DNA of 34,844 bases from Gammaproteobacteria bacterium (GTDB lineage: Bacteria; Pseudomonadota; Gammaproteobacteria; Steroidobacterales; Steroidobacteraceae). The position numbers were made by a program, and so were the translations under genes. Of this stretch, positions 32,890 through 34,844 are shown in pieces. The notes under the pieces were generated by a model. The model saw only the letters and a list, made by a program, of their open reading frames with translations. It searched no databases and had not been told where the DNA came from. Location: the NCBI GenBank assembly GCA_004297335.1, contig SCUD01000123.1, positions 1 to 34,844 of the forward strand. Direction: 5' to 3'. Within the stretch, counting starts at the first letter, position 1; each line of letters starts with the position of its first letter.

Positions 32890-34263
32890 TCAACTCCGGG
32901 GTTCCGGCTCGACCCGCAGGTAGCGCAGCAGTCGTGCCAGGAAGTGCCGGTTGCCGGCCAGCGAGTCGTGCAGTTCGCAATACAGGTAGGTGTCGTCGGG
33001 ACCTGCGGCCTGGTTCGCGATGGCATCGGCAAACGGCTCCGGCTCCGGCTGGCCCAGCAATGAGGCGGCCGTAACCCGGCCATCGCCGAAGTCATACATC
33101 AGGCGGCGATAGTCGATTCCGGGCTTCCGCCGGGCCACCTGGCGTGGCCAGAGTCGGGTGACCGACTCTCCGCCCAGCTGCTCGATGACCAGCCGCGCCG
33201 GCGTCGGGACGCAGTTACTGCCCGCGACCAGTGAGGCGCCGAGCGACGCGGTCCCGGCTGGTGCCAGCAGCGCCTCGGTGAAGCGCCGGGCCCGCCGCAG
33301 CCGCCGCGCGAAATAGCGTTCAAAGGTATCCAGCGCAGGCAAGGTGCCGGGCTCGTCGGCGATGTGTTGCCGCAGGGCCTGGCCGAACACGGACCATTCC
33401 AGCTGCCGCCATAGCAGGACGTCGAATGGATCCCGCGCCAGTGGCGTGCCGTCGCTGCGCGTGACCCACGTGGATGAGGAATGCGGGAACAGCTGGTACA
33501 TCGAGGGCATCGTCGCGATGACCTCCGGCGGCAGCCGCGACAGGCCGAGCTGGTAGCCGGTCAGGAACAGATGAATGGCGCCGACCGAGCCGCGGCCCGG
33601 CGTGCCGAGCAGCACCACGCGCCGCAGCTGCGCGGCCCCGGCGCCGGTGACCGGGAAGGCCTCGCCATCGAGCAGGTCGACGGTGCCGTAGCGCTGGTAG
33701 TAGCGCACGATGAGGCCGCCCATGCTGTGCGCGACGATGTCGACCTGCAGCGCCGGGTCGCCGTGGTCGCGGCGGATCTGTGCGATCAGCGCGTCGAGGG
33801 CGCGCACCGTGACGACATTGTCCTGGCGCCAGTCGTAGGCAAAGGTATACAGCCGCGCAGGACCGCCCGTGACGGGCTCGCCGGGGATGCCGGGCTGGTA
33901 GCCGCCATCCGACTGCAGCTTGCGCAGGATCCGCCGGTAGAAATCCTGGCCGGCAGCGCGGTCGAAGAGTTCCGTGGCCACCAGTCCGTCATCCAGCGGC
34001 TCCAGTGTGTCCGGATCGATCGGCAGCGCGAGATGCCGATACCGGCTGGTCAGCAGTTGCCGCGTGCTACCCGGCCAGACCTCGCGGCCAGTATCCCGTT
34101 CCGCGAGGCGCGAGCCGAGCACCCCGGGAATTACGATTACCGGGACCTCCGGTATCGGCCAACCGGCCGCACCCGGGCCCGGCACATCTCCCACTCGCGG
34201 CGTGGCGCAGGCTGTCAGCAGGACTGCGAGCAGCAGGAAGGCAGGGCGGGCGAGGCGGCGCAT
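32890..34263 (-). CDS. LCAT-like alpha/beta-hydrolase lipoprotein (lipase/acyltransferase)
   Basis: 457 residues from ATG 34263, selected because it starts a lipoprotein signal (FLLLAVLLTAC, Cys19). The N-terminal VIVIPGVLGSRL...REVWPG is the lid/oxyanion region of lecithin:cholesterol acyltransferase-type enzymes. The nucleophile is in AHSMGG (Ser180); GDGRV (Asp394) and CELHDS (His432) complete the triad in the order expected for the family. It probably acts on lipids or esters in the envelope, anchored to the outer membrane. It is divergent from the symporter gene (80-base gap). The 159-base gap to the receptor gene (32731-32889) holds no gene or clear terminator that I can see. Confidence 0.9.
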   Translation of the reverse strand: MRRLARPAFLLLAVLLTACATPRVGDVPGPGAAGWPIPEVPVIVIPGVLGSRLAERDTGREVWPGSTRQLLTSRYRHLALPIDPDTLEPLDDGLVATELFDRAAGQDFYRRILRKLQSDGGYQPGIPGEPVTGGPARLYTFAYDWRQDNVVTVRALDALIAQIRRDHGDPALQVDIVAHSMGGLIVRYYQRYGTVDLLDGEAFPVTGAGAAQLRRVVLLGTPGRGSVGAIHLFLTGYQLGLSRLPPEVIATMPSMYQLFPHSSSTWVTRSDGTPLARDPFDVLLWRQLEWSVFGQALRQHIADEPGTLPALDTFERYFARRLRRARRFTEALLAPAGTASLGASLVAGSNCVPTPARLVIEQLGGESVTRLWPRQVARRKPGIDYRRLMYDFGDGRVTAASLLGQPEPEPFADAIANQAAGPDDTYLYCELHDSLAGNRHFLARLLRYLRVEPEPRS

Positions 34264-34343
34264 CAGGTGGTACCAGTCTGCGGATCCGGGACGCGAGAGG
34301 TTACCATTGCGGCAGTCCGGCCGGTGCCGGGGGAATCTCACCC

Positions 34344-34844
34344 ATGAGCGACATCGATACGCGCCTGGCCAACCGGATCCTGCTCGGCCTGCTCGCCGGC
34401 ATCGTCGCCGGCGGCCTGACGCTGCTGGCCGGTACGGTCTTCCCGGATCTGCTGACCGGTGCACGTGAACTCTCCCGGCTGGTGCTCGAGCCCTTCGGGC
34501 AGGTATTCCTGCGGCTGCTGTTCTTCGTCGTCATTCCGCTGGTCTTCGCCTCGCTGGCGAGCGGCATCGCGCAGCTCGAGCGGCTGAGCCACCTCGGTCC
34601 GCTCGCGGCGCGCACCTTCACGCTGTTCGTCCTCAACATGACGATTGCGGTCGCGCTCGGGCTCGCGATGATGAACCTGCTCCAGCCGGGCGCGGCAATG
34701 GATCCCGAGGCGCAGGCCAGTCTGACGGCCCAGTACGGCGGGCAGGCGCAGGCGACCCTGGAGCGGCAGGCCGCGCAGCCGCAGCTCACGCCGATGTCGG
34801 TGGTCGAGATGTTCATGCCGCGCAACCTGTTCGGAGCCTTCGTC
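34344..34844 (+). CDS. Dicarboxylate/amino-acid:cation symporter (SDF family), 3'-partial
   Basis: 167 residues are visible from ATG 34344; the gene runs off the right edge. The N-terminal helices are typical of the DctA/GltP family: LANRILLGLLAGIVAGG, LFFVVIPLVFASLASGI (the conserved P-L-V-F segment after the second helix) and FTLFVLNMTIAVALGLAM. An inserted loop (EAQASLTAQYGGQAQATLE) between helices 3 and 4 is seen in some bacterial members. These transporters import glutamate, aspartate or C4-dicarboxylates with Na+ or H+; the transport core lies outside the window, so the substrate cannot be assigned. GGGGG (34329-34333) may serve as the ribosome site. Confidence 0.9.
   Translation, partial: MSDIDTRLANRILLGLLAGIVAGGLTLLAGTVFPDLLTGARELSRLVLEPFGQVFLRLLFFVVIPLVFASLASGIAQLERLSHLGPLAARTFTLFVLNMTIAVALGLAMMNLLQPGAAMDPEAQASLTAQYGGQAQATLERQAAQPQLTPMSVVEMFMPRNLFGAFV

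Overview
The window is a GC-rich bacterial chromosome segment. TonB-dependent receptor, TolC, LemA/M48 and several lipoprotein genes point to a Gram-negative, most likely a high-GC gammaproteobacterium (inference; there is no rRNA or other phylogenetic marker).

Region 1 (1-16894, + strand) is the most interesting part. Six tightly packed genes, with gaps or overlaps of at most 13 bases, run in one direction: (a) the 3' part of a gene for a giant surface or secreted protein (2927 residues visible, N-terminus off the left edge) with an alpha/beta-hydrolase domain, PKD-like repeats, a matrixin-type zinc-protease motif and cadherin-like repeats; (b) a two-GAF-domain protein fused through one membrane segment to an HlyD-type adaptor; (c) a PqqD-like / M50 site-2-protease / HlyD-type membrane protein; (d) a 665-residue SecA paralogue with all motor motifs but a shortened cross-linking domain and no C-terminal scaffold/wing/tail; (e) a small periplasmic adaptor; (f) a TolC-family outer-membrane channel. 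No ABC or RND pump is present. I infer a dedicated export machine for the giant protein in which a SecA-like ATPase takes the place of the usual type I ABC ATPase.

Region 2 (16904-19911): a 55-residue SEC-C metal-binding protein on the minus strand, then a ~0.77-kb cassette bounded by inverted copies of a GGGGACAGTCCCC repeat and carrying a small conserved protein plus an MNT/AbiEii-like nucleotidyltransferase. The cassette abuts the end of a CaiB/BaiF CoA-transferase gene and seems to have rewritten its C-terminus. The CoA-transferase sits downstream of a formate/nitrite transporter in a minus-strand operon.

Region 3 (20015-23954): a glycine-zipper lipoprotein, a decayed FitA/VapC-type toxin-antitoxin remnant, a large DUF4382/DUF5666-like lipoprotein and an unrecognised 279-residue protein.

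Region 4 (24006-28220): a possible Fur box, a 122-residue unknown protein, the LemA + M48 protease pair, a small unknown protein, and a REC-ANTAR response regulator.

Region 5 (28324-34844): an 11-bp-period triple direct repeat resembling a Pho box in front of a lipoprotein + TonB-dependent receptor operon, then an LCAT-like lipoprotein lipase and the start of a dicarboxylate/amino-acid:cation symporter that runs off the right edge.
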